DNA of 53,949 nt from Chitinispirillaceae bacterium (GTDB taxonomy: Bacteria; Fibrobacterota; Chitinivibrionia; Chitinivibrionales; Chitinispirillaceae): contig JAFGHA010000157.1 of assembly GCA_016930275.1 (NCBI GenBank), positions 1 to 53,949 of the forward strand. Direction: 5' to 3'. The notes beneath the pieces were generated by a model. It did not search any database. It had not been told where the DNA came from and worked only from the letters and a program-made list of their open reading frames with translations. Made by a program: the position numbers and the translations under genes. Positions 44,715-52,320 of the stretch are shown here, one piece after another (the first letter of the stretch is position 1; each line of letters opens with the position of its first letter).

Positions 44715-45161
44715 TTACCCTTCCTGTTGGACAAGTATGGTGAAGTCGTCAAAACCGCTTTTACTGCAGGTGTACATGACGCGTTTGATGACCGAAAAAG
44801 GAATGCGGCGATCGGCCTGCAGCATGATTGCACGTGAGCCGCTGTTACGTCGTGCGAGCCATTGCGAGAGCGGCGGGAGTTCAAGTGAATCATCGTCGGT
44901 GCCGACCGCCAGAGAGGTAATTCGTTCACCGTGCGAGGTGAGTGCATCGGTGGTTATTTCGAGTGTGGTAACCGGTTCCGGTGTTTCCCGTGAGGTTGAA
45001 GAGGGAAGTGTCAGGTCATCCGAAGGGGTAATCAGATTGCCTTCAACCGAAAAACTTTTCATAAGGAAAACCAGGAGTATGGTCATGACATCGATCAGTG
45101 AAGTGATCTGCGGCTTCAAGGTCGATGCGGTTCCGGTGCAGAATGATGAAAGTCGTTTCAT
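44715..45161 (-). CDS. exbD: ExbD/TolR-family biopolymer transport protein (copy with conserved Asp)
   Basis: 148 residues: one N-terminal TM helix and a periplasmic domain. The TM carries TSLIDVMTILLVFLM with Asp24 at the position of the essential E. coli ExbD Asp25. The C-terminal end (RIPFSVIKRVMYTCSKSGFDDFTILVQ) is the usual ExbD fold. It is the second of two ExbD genes here and is followed three bases later by tonB. Start at ATG 45161 has only a weak ribosome site; 17 bases separate it from the first exbD. Confidence 0.9.
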   Translation of the reverse strand: MKRLSSFCTGTASTLKPQITSLIDVMTILLVFLMKSFSVEGNLITPSDDLTLPSSTSRETPEPVTTLEITTDALTSHGERITSLAVGTDDDSLELPPLSQWLARRNSGSRAIMLQADRRIPFSVIKRVMYTCSKSGFDDFTILVQQEG

Positions 45162-45178
45162 GCAGGGTATATGCCCTT

Positions 45179-45664
45179 CTATATACCGGTGGATGGGTCT
45201 TCGGTGGCGCTTGAAAGCCCTATTTTTGAAAAACCGGCAGCCCGGCAGATATCCATGATCTGCACCACATGGTCGAACTCGATGCTGTTGCGGACGGCGA
45301 CGATTGCCTCGTCGGACAAATCAGTACCGGTCCGGAAGCGTGCAAGAGAAACGGCGAGACGTTGCAGATCATACGAACCGTCAATTTTAACGAGTGAGTC
45401 GAGCATGAATTCGCCGCGGGTAACGGCACAATACGTTTCGGCGACGATAACGGTCAATTTGAGCTTCGGCTTCCCTTCCCGCGTTGACAATCCGTTTCCC
45501 GAGTTCGGCGGAAGAGCGAAATGCAGTACCGCAAGATGGGTGAATACCGCCATTGACACCAGAAACGGAATGAGAATGATGAACATGTTCATGATCGGTG
45601 TCACGTCGATTTCGGCTGCCGCCGACCCGGATGAACGAAGCTGCTTGTTCATGAATTTTTTCAC
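45179..45664 (-). CDS. exbD: ExbD/TolR-family protein with Asn in place of the proton-relay Asp
   Basis: 161 residues. The TM helix reads EIDVTPIMNMFIILIPFLV; aligned to E. coli INVTPFIDVMLVLL, the conserved Asp25 is Asn26 here. The rest (periplasmic domain, LDSLVKIDGSYDLQ, FSKIGLSSATED) is ordinary ExbD. ExbD proteins work as dimers, so this copy may pair with the intact paralogue to give one protonatable subunit per dimer, or may act structurally. The start is GTG 45664, 5 bases after the exbB stop; ATG 45652 is an alternative. Confidence 0.88.
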   Translation of the reverse strand: MKKFMNKQLRSSGSAAAEIDVTPIMNMFIILIPFLVSMAVFTHLAVLHFALPPNSGNGLSTREGKPKLKLTVIVAETYCAVTRGEFMLDSLVKIDGSYDLQRLAVSLARFRTGTDLSDEAIVAVRNSIEFDHVVQIMDICRAAGFSKIGLSSATEDPSTGI

Positions 45665-45669
45665 GGTGG

Positions 45670-46299
45670 TTATGCCCGGACGGTTTTCATGGTATTGACA
45701 ATACGGACGACGGTGTCGTCGATGTCGTTGATGAGTGATTGCTGTTTGTTGTTGAGGAAAGTAAAGAGTGCCATGCAGGGAACAGCGACGATAAGGCCGA
45801 ATGCGGTGGTATTCATTGCCTGTGCGATGCCTGCGGCGAGCAGGGCTGCTTTCTGTGAGGCTTCCGCCGAAGCAAGTGAGCCGAATGACTGCTGCAATCC
45901 TGCAATGGTACCCAGCAAACCTACCAGCGTGGCGATATTGGCGAACAGCGAGAGATAACTGATCCGACGGGTGATTTTCGGCAGTTCCTTGATCGAAGCT
46001 TCTTCGACACCTTCCTCGATCTGTTCCATGGGAGCACCGGCTTCAAAACGATCGACTGCCGTCTGGAGAAGAACGAACAACGGCGATCGGCCCTTTTTGA
46101 GAAATGTAAAGCGATCGGCTGATTTTTTTGTCAAAACATCCATAATCCGGTTCTGCAGACGGGAAGGATCTGTTCTGCAAAGCAGGTAGTAATAGATGAA
46201 ACGATCTGCGGCAACGGCGATCGCGATCGCACATACGCCAAGTATAACCCACATATAGGGACCGCCGGCATTGAACCAGGCAGCGATTGATGAGATCAT
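45670..46299 (-). CDS. exbB: ExbB/TolQ/MotA-family proton channel protein
   Basis: 209 residues from ATG 46299 (AAGGAG seven bases upstream); the longer frame to 46338 is not needed. Three TM helices: one at about 12-31 and two in the C-terminal half (IATLVGLLGTIAGLQQSF and TTAFGLIVAVPCMALFTFL). The GLLGTIAGL motif and the Thr-rich second helix fit the ExbB proton channel. It is the first gene of the operon exbB-exbD-exbD-tonB-receptor-lipoprotein, which powers outer-membrane import. Confidence 0.92.
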   Translation of the reverse strand: MISSIAAWFNAGGPYMWVILGVCAIAIAVAADRFIYYYLLCRTDPSRLQNRIMDVLTKKSADRFTFLKKGRSPLFVLLQTAVDRFEAGAPMEQIEEGVEEASIKELPKITRRISYLSLFANIATLVGLLGTIAGLQQSFGSLASAEASQKAALLAAGIAQAMNTTAFGLIVAVPCMALFTFLNNKQQSLINDIDDTVVRIVNTMKTVRA

Positions 46300-46853
46300 G
46301 ATATACTCCTTGTCGTTTGGTGGTGAGGAGTGTTCCAATGCAAAGGGTATGCCAGAAGGTAAACCGCCGACTCAGGAAGGGATACAGGGAAGTACGACAG
46401 CTATATACTATGAAAACAGCGTTATGCAGGACAGAGAAGAAAATCTGTCAGCCATTCATATCGGGAAAATATATCAGGATGATATATCTCGTGTATCAGG
46501 TAGGGAGGCTGCGGTGAATTTTCCAATTGGACGGGATCCCAAGGTGGTGATAAATTGTATAATTTTTTCTCCTCATTCATGCCCCCACCCTGACATCCGG
46601 TTCGAGAGCCTGACCGCACCGCCTCCCCTGATTACGGTGGAGGGCACCTGATTTCATCTCCCTGTCCCCGTAAGCGGGGACCACGTAGCAACGTGAAGTG
46701 AAGCCAACGGGCAGGGGATAGGGGTAAGGAAATGCAGGAATGTTTGATTATTACGGGTTCAACATCAAATGACTTTAAAATCTGTAAACAGATCTGCCAC
46801 TAATTTCGGGATAACACCTGGAACTACGGCGTCGAAATCGAAATCGACCGGAA
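46300..46853. other. Intergenic region with hairpin-rich element, about 550 bases
   Basis: No protein gene is supported. The left part (46300-46560) should contain the promoter of the exbB operon; an AT-rich block around 46545-46570 holds TATAAT in plus orientation (46557-46562) but without a good -35. The right part contains the palindromic element listed separately. Small frames here have no ribosome site. Confidence 0.5.
46657..46720. repeat. Nested palindromic element
   Basis: Inner hairpin GTCCCCG-TAAG-CGGGGAC (46664-46681) abuts CACGT-AGCA-ACGTG (46682-46695), and outer arms TCCCTG (46659-46664) and CAGGGGA (46712-46718) close over both. A preceding CCTCC/GGAGG pair (46622-46643) adds another stem. 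It resembles in style, but not in sequence, the element at 38494; function unknown (repeat or structured RNA). Confidence 0.45.
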
Positions 46854-48104
46854 TTAAAGACGAGCCAGACCGAACTTTTTGCCCATCGCCGAGAGTTTTT
46901 CAAGATCATCGGCGTTTTTAAGAACACCGAACAATGAAGGATCAATCGTTAAAACGACGGGATTGCGTGCAAGTGCGATCAGGTCGGTAGCCGCGTAGCC
47001 GATTTTCGGTGCTCTGGGGAGATCAGGTCGAAGCTCTTTGGGGGGAGTGGCGAAATCAGGCAGACTGTTTGTTTCCAGAAGACGGTTCCTGAAAGCGTAA
47101 AAACCCGTATTGAAAGGAAGGTGCCAGCGGTGAGATGCATCGGTAATAGTGCGGGTATCGTCGTTGCGGACATCCTGCTCGAGTATCTGCAGAGTTACGG
47201 TGCTTCCGGAGGTTATTGAAACAAATGTACCGTACGGGTCGGACTCCGGAAAGTCCTTGCGTAAAATACCCACGCCAAGACAGTCATGCTCTCCCAAAGC
47301 GGTAGCCATCAGCGGTAGCAATGACTGATCATAGAGTGCCGTTGCCTGAACGATAATGGTCCCGGTGCAACCGAGTTTCTGCAACCGGTCAAGTACTGAT
47401 AAGCCGGTGATTCCGTCGATGCTTTTCAATTTCATTATAGGGCCGCCGGTCTCATCGGGATGAGTAATCGGCTTCAACGGTGTACCATTCAAAGGCAGTA
47501 CGATCTGTTCATCGTTCGTGAGGAAATATCGTTCATCCTGTTCAATGATGAACAGGTGTTTCAAACCGAAGTTTCTGCTGTTCTGAATCAGTTCCGGAAT
47601 GACCCGCGCGGTGACTGAACCGTAAGGACCGGTGGTCACAATTACCGGGATATCAATGCCTGTTTTTGCACACAGATCGGCCACCATACGCAGATTGAGT
47701 GAAAGGGTTCCGGTTGCATCGGGAAATCCCGGCAGACCGAACGTCGCCTTGGTGAAATCGGCGAGAGAAGACTTCGGAATACCCTTTTGTTCCAGGCTGA
47801 GTCTTAGACGTTCACCTTCGCCTCCTGCCGTGAAGACAATAGCGAAACCGCTGAGCGCTTCGGCGTTTGCGGTGAGGGATCCGGCTGTGACAAACGGAGG
47901 AAAGTCCTGTCTGCCGGATGCGAGCAATTCTTTAATTCGATTGGAGTGGGCGAGTGCGTTTCTACGCATGGTGCATTGCTTTTCGTAGACGGATGGAGGG
48001 CAGGTGGTATTCATCAATGCCAGAACTTTTTGTTGCTGCTCATCGTTCAATGAACCGAAATCCAGAATTTTTTCTGAAAGAGTATCAATCGTCCAGTGGG
48101 GCAT
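46854..48104 (-). CDS. UDPGP-type nucleotidyltransferase (UTP--sugar-1-phosphate uridylyltransferase-like)
   Basis: 416 residues. After a helical N-terminus the nucleotide site appears as FAIVFTAGGEGERLRLSL (G-G-x-G-x-R, about residues 87-104), with VIVTTGPYGSVTA and the GVLKNADDL end. A Lys in QKGIPKSSL follows the loop as in UDPGP enzymes, which typically carry KGIP-type motifs. Such enzymes make UDP-sugars from UTP and a sugar-1-phosphate. The sugar cannot be told; it is rather divergent from GalU. Start has AAAGGA nine bases upstream. It lies divergent to a Usp gene and alone on its strand. Confidence 0.75.
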   Translation of the reverse strand: MPHWTIDTLSEKILDFGSLNDEQQQKVLALMNTTCPPSVYEKQCTMRRNALAHSNRIKELLASGRQDFPPFVTAGSLTANAEALSGFAIVFTAGGEGERLRLSLEQKGIPKSSLADFTKATFGLPGFPDATGTLSLNLRMVADLCAKTGIDIPVIVTTGPYGSVTARVIPELIQNSRNFGLKHLFIIEQDERYFLTNDEQIVLPLNGTPLKPITHPDETGGPIMKLKSIDGITGLSVLDRLQKLGCTGTIIVQATALYDQSLLPLMATALGEHDCLGVGILRKDFPESDPYGTFVSITSGSTVTLQILEQDVRNDDTRTITDASHRWHLPFNTGFYAFRNRLLETNSLPDFATPPKELRPDLPRAPKIGYAATDLIALARNPVVLTIDPSLFGVLKNADDLEKLSAMGKKFGLARL

Positions 48105-48278
48105 TTGTAGATCCTTTACCGTCGGTTTTTATCATATGGTTAAGTTCGGGGAAGCACGACCAGTGGAATCGGGAGTCTCCGGATACCATAAAAATACTAC
48201 CGCCGGATCCGAAATTGTATATTGACTTGAATAGTCCGGAACTCTATGATTTCAATTCAGGTGTAACAAGGACAGTAC

Positions 48279-49130
48279 ATGACGGAACCCGGATCGTCCG
48301 ATACGGTCTCTTCAAAGAACAATCTGTTTTCACGCATTCTTCTTGCCATTCACGAGAAGCATATCGTCAAGGTGCCGTTTATCCATGCTCTTAAATGCGC
48401 CATCGAGGCACGAGGTGAACTCGAAATCGTTGATGTGCGCCCGCCTTCGGAACGAAGCGAGAGCATCGGTGTTCGGGAATATCTGGAACGATGGGGGTAC
48501 CTGCCGCCCGATTCGAAACGAGGGGACGTCGCGTCGATTGGTTTACGGATAAAAAAGGTGATGAAGAACGGTAATCGCCGGAAATTGATTAAAAAAAGAA
48601 TGGAGAGGCATCCGCACGATCTTCTGGTGGTGGGTACCGAGCGTCACGACCGTCATGGCGGTATTCTCGGTAGTTCACTTGCCGCTTATCTGGCTCATTT
48701 TTTCAGACATACCACGCTTTTTTTTCCCGAGGGAGCGCGACCGTTCATTGACGAGGCGACCGGTTCCGTATCATTGCACCGGATTGTCATGCCGGTGGAG
48801 AACGAGGAATTCTACCGCCATGCTTCTGCACATCTTAAAGAACTGATCGCTCTTTTTCCTGAAACATCGATCGAAGTAATCACGATGCATGTCGGAACGT
48901 CGTTTCCTGCAATTACAACTATCGAAATGCCCTCGGTCATCTGGCGGCAGGAGTTACGCGGTGAACCGGTGGTTGAGTCGATCTGTACCGTTGCCGATCA
49001 GGTTCGGGCGGATCTGCTGATAATGGCTACCAACGGGCGGAATACACTTTCTCAAAAAATTATCGGGAGCAATACTGAACAGGTATTACGTGCCGTTTCA
49101 TGTCCGGTATTATCGGTTTCAGTCCTGTAA
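48279..49130 (+). CDS. Tandem universal stress protein (two Usp domains)
   Basis: 283 residues containing two Usp-like halves. The first (about 17-145) starts with SRILLAIHEKHIVKVPFIHA and ends LLVVGTERHDRHGGILGSSLAAYL, with a partial ATP-site G-x-x-x-G-S. The second (about 165-283) starts HRIVMPVENEEFYRHA and ends LIMATNGRNTLSQKIIGSNTEQVL, close to the G-2x-G-9x-G-S/T pattern. It is the tandem form seen in larger stress proteins. Role in stress is by family; no partner is adjacent. A bidirectional terminator follows. Confidence 0.85.
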   Translation: MTEPGSSDTVSSKNNLFSRILLAIHEKHIVKVPFIHALKCAIEARGELEIVDVRPPSERSESIGVREYLERWGYLPPDSKRGDVASIGLRIKKVMKNGNRRKLIKKRMERHPHDLLVVGTERHDRHGGILGSSLAAYLAHFFRHTTLFFPEGARPFIDEATGSVSLHRIVMPVENEEFYRHASAHLKELIALFPETSIEVITMHVGTSFPAITTIEMPSVIWRQELRGEPVVESICTVADQVRADLLIMATNGRNTLSQKIIGSNTEQVLRAVSCPVLSVSVL

Positions 49131-49151
49131 GATTTCTTAGCCCGGACCAAT

Positions 49152-49180
49152 AAAAAAAGCCCCGAACGGGGCTTTTTTTT
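49152..49180. terminator. Bidirectional intrinsic terminator
   Basis: AGCCCC and GGGGCT arms around a short loop, flanked by A7 on the left and T8 on the right, so it works on both strands: for the Usp gene to the left and for flagellin on the minus strand. Confidence 0.93.
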
Positions 49181-49195
49181 CTGATAACAACCCGG

Positions 49196-50053
49196 TTATC
49201 CGGAGATAAGCGCCAGAACATTCTGCGGTGCCATATTCGATTGCGCAAGCATCGCGGTACCGCTTTGAACAAGAATCTGGTTTTTGGTGAACTCCGCCGT
49301 CTCCTGAGCGAAATCGACATCCCGGATAAGAGATTCAGCTGCCGCCTGATTGGTCTCACTGACCATGAGGTTGTTGACCGCATGTTCCAGACGGTTGACG
49401 TATGCACCTATGTTCGCCCTTGTGCTGTTGACACTGTTGATTGCCGCATCGATGGCGGTGATTGCCGTGGTGGCACCCGACTGAGTTGTCAGTGTCGCGG
49501 TGTTGAGCGATGAACTCAGTGAGCTGACCGTCATCGTGTCGATGGTGATCGTGATGCTGTCGACACCGGCGGTTGCTCCGGCATCGATCCAGAACGAGGT
49601 GTTCGTTGTTGCGCCGCTGACACCGAACCGTCCCGATTCTGACGACATCAGATCAACACCGTTATAGTTCGTCACTGCGGCGATACGGTTGATTTCACTG
49701 CGGAGCGCATCGAATTCACGATTAGTATATGCACGTTCGGTCGATGTCAGTGTGTCATTGGCCGATTGCACTGCCAGTTCACGCATACGTTGCAGCACCG
49801 CCGAGATCTCATTCGCCGCGCCTTCAGCGATCTGCAGCATCGAGGTACCGTCCATGGCATTTCGAGCTGCCTGACCTACACCACGCACCTGTGCACGAAG
49901 ATTTTCCGAGATCGCAAGACCTGCGGCATCGTCGCTTGAACGGTTGATGCGAAGTCCGGTCGATAATTTTTCGAGTGATTTGCCCATGTCCCTATTTGAG
50001 CGGTAGAGGGAATTCATGGCAGCCATCGATGAGATGTTATGATTAATACGCAA
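49196..50053 (-). CDS. fliC: Flagellin
   Basis: 285 residues. I set the start at TTG 50053, which reads as (M)RINHNISSM, the normal flagellin N-terminus, with GGGAGG seven bases upstream; the longer TTG frame from 50080 adds nine odd residues. The N-terminal D0/D1 region (LEKLSTGLRINRSSDDAAGL, AQVRGVGQAARNAMDGTSML) and the C-terminal D1/D0 region (ANIGAYVNRLEHAVNNLM, FTKNQILVQSGTAMLAQSN) are well kept, and the middle (about 150-205) is short, without D2/D3 hypervariable domains. It polymerises into the filament. No other flagellar gene is in the window, so it is a stand-alone filament gene. It is preceded by a sigma-28 promoter and an elaborate leader. Confidence 0.95.
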   Translation of the reverse strand: MRINHNISSMAAMNSLYRSNRDMGKSLEKLSTGLRINRSSDDAAGLAISENLRAQVRGVGQAARNAMDGTSMLQIAEGAANEISAVLQRMRELAVQSANDTLTSTERAYTNREFDALRSEINRIAAVTNYNGVDLMSSESGRFGVSGATTNTSFWIDAGATAGVDSITITIDTMTVSSLSSSLNTATLTTQSGATTAITAIDAAINSVNSTRANIGAYVNRLEHAVNNLMVSETNQAAAESLIRDVDFAQETAEFTKNQILVQSGTAMLAQSNMAPQNVLALISG

Positions 50054-50059
50054 AATTAA

Positions 50060-50068
50060 CCTCCCTGT
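50060..50068 (-). promoter_or_regulatory. Shine-Dalgarno of flagellin with CsrA-like ACAGGGA context
   Basis: On the coding strand the site reads ACAGGGAGG, ending six bases before the TTG start. The ACAGGGA part fits the CsrA core consensus A-C-A-R-G-G-A and overlaps the ribosome site, where CsrA binding would block translation. It can also pair with the leader segment at 50146-50153. Confidence 0.65.
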
Positions 50069-50078
50069 AAACGTGTTC

Positions 50079-50099
50079 AACCGACATCCATTGTCGGTT
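50079..50099 (-). promoter_or_regulatory. CsrA-like hairpin in the flagellin leader
   Basis: Perfect 8-base arms (AACCGACA and TGTCGGTT) hold a five-base loop ATGGA on the mRNA strand. The loop plus flanking bases, ACA-ATGGA-TGT, closely follow the CsrA consensus (RUACARGGAUGU), which is bound best when GGA sits in a hairpin loop. It lies 11 bases upstream of the Shine-Dalgarno. Confidence 0.6.
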
Positions 50100-50145
50100 G
50101 TGTTTCATTAGCTCAAGTTAGTTGTGTCACTCCTTTCCACATTGA

Positions 50146-50183
50146 GCAGGGAGATGTAAGAAATTGCCGTTTCTCCTCCCTGC
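50146..50183 (-). promoter_or_regulatory. Leader inverted repeat of flagellin mRNA, alternative partner of the Shine-Dalgarno
   Basis: On the mRNA, segment 1 GCAGGGAG (50183 to 50176) pairs perfectly with segment 2 CTCCCTGC (50153 to 50146). Segment 2 can instead pair with the Shine-Dalgarno ACAGGGAGG (50068 to 50060) through CTCCCTG. The two pairings exclude each other. Confidence 0.55.
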
Positions 50184-50206
50184 GAATCCAGTTTCTCCTA
50201 AAATTA

Positions 50207-50234
50207 TTATCGGACTGCAGGGGAAAGAACTTTA
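50207..50234 (-). promoter_or_regulatory. Sigma-28 (FliA)-type promoter of flagellin
   Basis: On the minus strand TAAAGTTC (50234 to 50227), a 12-base spacer and TCCGATAA (50214 to 50207) match the sigma-28 consensus TAAAGTTT-N11-GCCGATAA with one base more spacing. Transcription would begin near 50200, giving a leader of about 145 bases. The TAA of the -35 element is also the stop codon of tadA. Confidence 0.85.
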
Positions 50235-50693
50235 GTTTTTTTTCCGCAGATCAGAAAAAAAGTGTTTCAACAGACGTGAGCAGTCATCCGCCAGAACATC
50301 GGGTGTGACGGAAGGAAACCGGTGGTACGCCTCCTCAATTTCGTTGCGGTAGATGTGGGAGACTACCGCCCCGTACCGGGGATCCGTCGCTCCGAAAATG
50401 ACCGCTTCCAGGCGGGCCTGCATGATCGCCCCGAGGCACATGAGGCAGGGTTCCAGCGTCACGTACAGTGAACAGCCTTCAAGTCGCCATGATGCAGCGG
50501 TGCTTGAGGCGGCACTTATGGCGATGATTTCAGCGTGTGCGGTGGCATCGGAGAGTGCTTCGATACGGTTGTAGCCTCTTCCGATTACTTGTCGATCCCG
50601 CACTATTACCGCTCCCACCGGTACTTCGCCCTCATCTCTCGCCCGTAGTGCTTCCTGGTATGCCATTTCCATGAATCGTGTATGCTCATTCAT
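50232..50693 (-). CDS. tadA: tRNA-specific adenosine deaminase
   Basis: 153 residues with the full cytidine-deaminase-type site: HAE (His53, catalytic Glu55) and PCLMC (Cys83, Cys86) binding zinc, in the usual EVPVGAVIV context. It converts A34 of tRNA-Arg(ACG) to inosine. It is divergent to ffh, and its stop codon is part of the flagellin promoter. Start ATG 50693 has an AAGGAG ribosome site (with GAGCACCCG after it). Confidence 0.93.
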   Translation of the reverse strand: MNEHTRFMEMAYQEALRARDEGEVPVGAVIVRDRQVIGRGYNRIEALSDATAHAEIIAISAASSTAASWRLEGCSLYVTLEPCLMCLGAIMQARLEAVIFGATDPRYGAVVSHIYRNEIEEAYHRFPSVTPDVLADDCSRLLKHFFSDLRKKN

Positions 50694-50779
50694 CGGGTGC
50701 TCCTTAGGATGGTACTATCTGTTCCTCTTTAAAATGAATTGTTCCGGGTTCAGTATCGGTAGTGAAAGAGACTGATCCT

Positions 50780-50831
50780 GCGGCAGTGACCGGTTCCGGT
50801 TGCCGGCTTCTGCAGCCAGGTGCTCTGCCGC
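50780..50831 (+). other. Structured intergenic element upstream of ffh
   Basis: Outer arms GCGGCAG (50780-50786) and CTGCCGC (50825-50831) are exact complements and enclose a GGCT/AGCC hairpin (50805-50817) and CCGG repeats. It sits in the divergent gap between tadA and ffh. It does not show the CAGG...GGAA...AGCAG core of a 4.5S RNA, so I do not call it SRP RNA. Confidence 0.35.
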
Positions 50832-50948
50832 CGGAAGGGTAAAGATACACACGGTGTCCTCTATATGTATACTACTTGTGCGCAGTACCCTCCGGAAGGT
50901 ATCTTTAACAAATTTGGTGAAAATGTATTCAACTTTCCGGAACGGGCG

Positions 50949-52283
50949 ATGTTCGAAGACTTATCACAACGTTTTGAAGCGATTTTCCACAAGCTGCGGG
51001 GCCGCGGGAAGTTAACGGAGGACAATGTCGCCGAGGCGGTGCGTGATGTGAAACGTGCCCTTCTTGAAGCCGACGTCAACTTTCGGGTGGTTAAAAAATT
51101 TACCGCGACGGTGCAGGAAAAAGCGCTCGGCTCCGAAGTGCTTCAGAGTGTCACTCCGGGGCAGCAGTTTGTAAAGATCGTGCACGACGAACTCGCACAG
51201 CTGATGGGCGGAAATGCCCGGCCCCTGAAGCTTCATACCAACCGTACCAATGTGTTTGTTCTCGCCGGACTTCAGGGGTCGGGAAAAACGACTGCCTGTT
51301 CAAAACTGGCATTGCATTTCAGAAAACAGGGGCATCAGCCGCTTCTGGTCGCCGCCGACGTCCACCGTGCGGCCGCAATCGATCAGCTTGAAACACTCGG
51401 AAAATCACTGAATATCCCGGTGTATTCCGAACGGGGAACCGGAGCGGTCGAGATCGTTAAAAATGCTCTGGTACATGCACGCACCGAAGGCTCATCACTG
51501 GTGATCATCGATACTGCGGGGCGGTTGCATATCGATACCGATATGATGAACGAACTCAAAGAGATCTGTTCAGTCGCCAAACCGGATGAAATCCTGTTCG
51601 TGGCCGATGCCATGACCGGTCAGGATGCAGTCAATGTAGCGAACCAGTTTTATCAGGAAATACATTTCACGGGTTCGATTCTTACAAAAATGGATGGTGA
51701 TGCACGGGGAGGTGCGGCACTGTCGATTTTGGATGTTACCGGTGTCCCGCTGCAATTCGTCGGTGTCGGTGAGAAACCCGACGCTCTCGAGGTTTTCCAT
51801 CCCGAGCGCATGTCCTCCCGGATTCTCGGGATGGGTGATATTGTTTCTCTGGTTGAGCGCGCTCAGGAGACGTTCGATGTCGAGAAGAGCCGGAAGCTCG
51901 AAAAGAAAATAAGAAAAAACATTTTTACGCTTCAGGATTTCCTGGAGCAACTGCGCCAGATCAAGAAAATGGGACCGATCGGTGATCTGCTGGCGATGAT
52001 TCCGGGAGTGGGTCAGGCGGTCAAGGATCAGGAAATCGATAACAGTGCATTGAATAAAATAGAGGCGATCATCTGTTCGATGACCAACGGGGAGCGGGAA
52101 CGTCCCCAGATCATCGATGGTAACCGGAAACGACGGATCGCCAGCGGAAGCGGAACGACTGTGCAGGAGGTTAATAAGCTTCTCAAACAATTCGATTCCA
52201 TGAAACTGATGATGAAGCGGATGAATAAAATTGCAGGTAAGCGGGGCCATGCCGCCGCTCTGAGAAGTTTATCATCTTTTTAA
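50949..52283 (+). CDS. ffh: Signal recognition particle protein Ffh (SRP54)
   Basis: 444 residues from ATG 50949; a longer frame from 50820 adds 43 residues unlike any Ffh and is not used. N domain (1-85, FEDLSQRFEAIFHKLRGRG), GTPase domain with G1 GLQGSGKTT (107-115), DVHRAAAIDQL, DTAGR and TKMDGDARGG, then the M domain ending with MKLMMKRMNKIAGKRG. Ffh binds signal peptides and the SRP RNA and targets ribosomes to FtsY at the membrane. First of the ffh-rpsP-rimM-trmD run. Standard length. Confidence 0.97.
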   Translation: MFEDLSQRFEAIFHKLRGRGKLTEDNVAEAVRDVKRALLEADVNFRVVKKFTATVQEKALGSEVLQSVTPGQQFVKIVHDELAQLMGGNARPLKLHTNRTNVFVLAGLQGSGKTTACSKLALHFRKQGHQPLLVAADVHRAAAIDQLETLGKSLNIPVYSERGTGAVEIVKNALVHARTEGSSLVIIDTAGRLHIDTDMMNELKEICSVAKPDEILFVADAMTGQDAVNVANQFYQEIHFTGSILTKMDGDARGGAALSILDVTGVPLQFVGVGEKPDALEVFHPERMSSRILGMGDIVSLVERAQETFDVEKSRKLEKKIRKNIFTLQDFLEQLRQIKKMGPIGDLLAMIPGVGQAVKDQEIDNSALNKIEAIICSMTNGERERPQIIDGNRKRRIASGSGTTVQEVNKLLKQFDSMKLMMKRMNKIAGKRGHAAALRSLSSF

Positions 52284-52320
52284 TACACTAATTACTACCT
52301 TTTTTTGCAAGGAGAAAGAC

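Noticed and set aside
50780..50860. Possible 4.5S/SRP RNA next to ffh, prompted by CCGGAAGG at 50831-50838
   Set aside because: The conserved symmetric loop (CAGG on one side, AGCAG on the other) and the matching helix are missing; the GGAA is outside the main stem.
50820..50948. N-terminal extension of Ffh by 43 residues
   Set aside because: Ffh proteins begin MF(E/D)xLxxRF; the extension overlaps the structured element and has no ribosome site.
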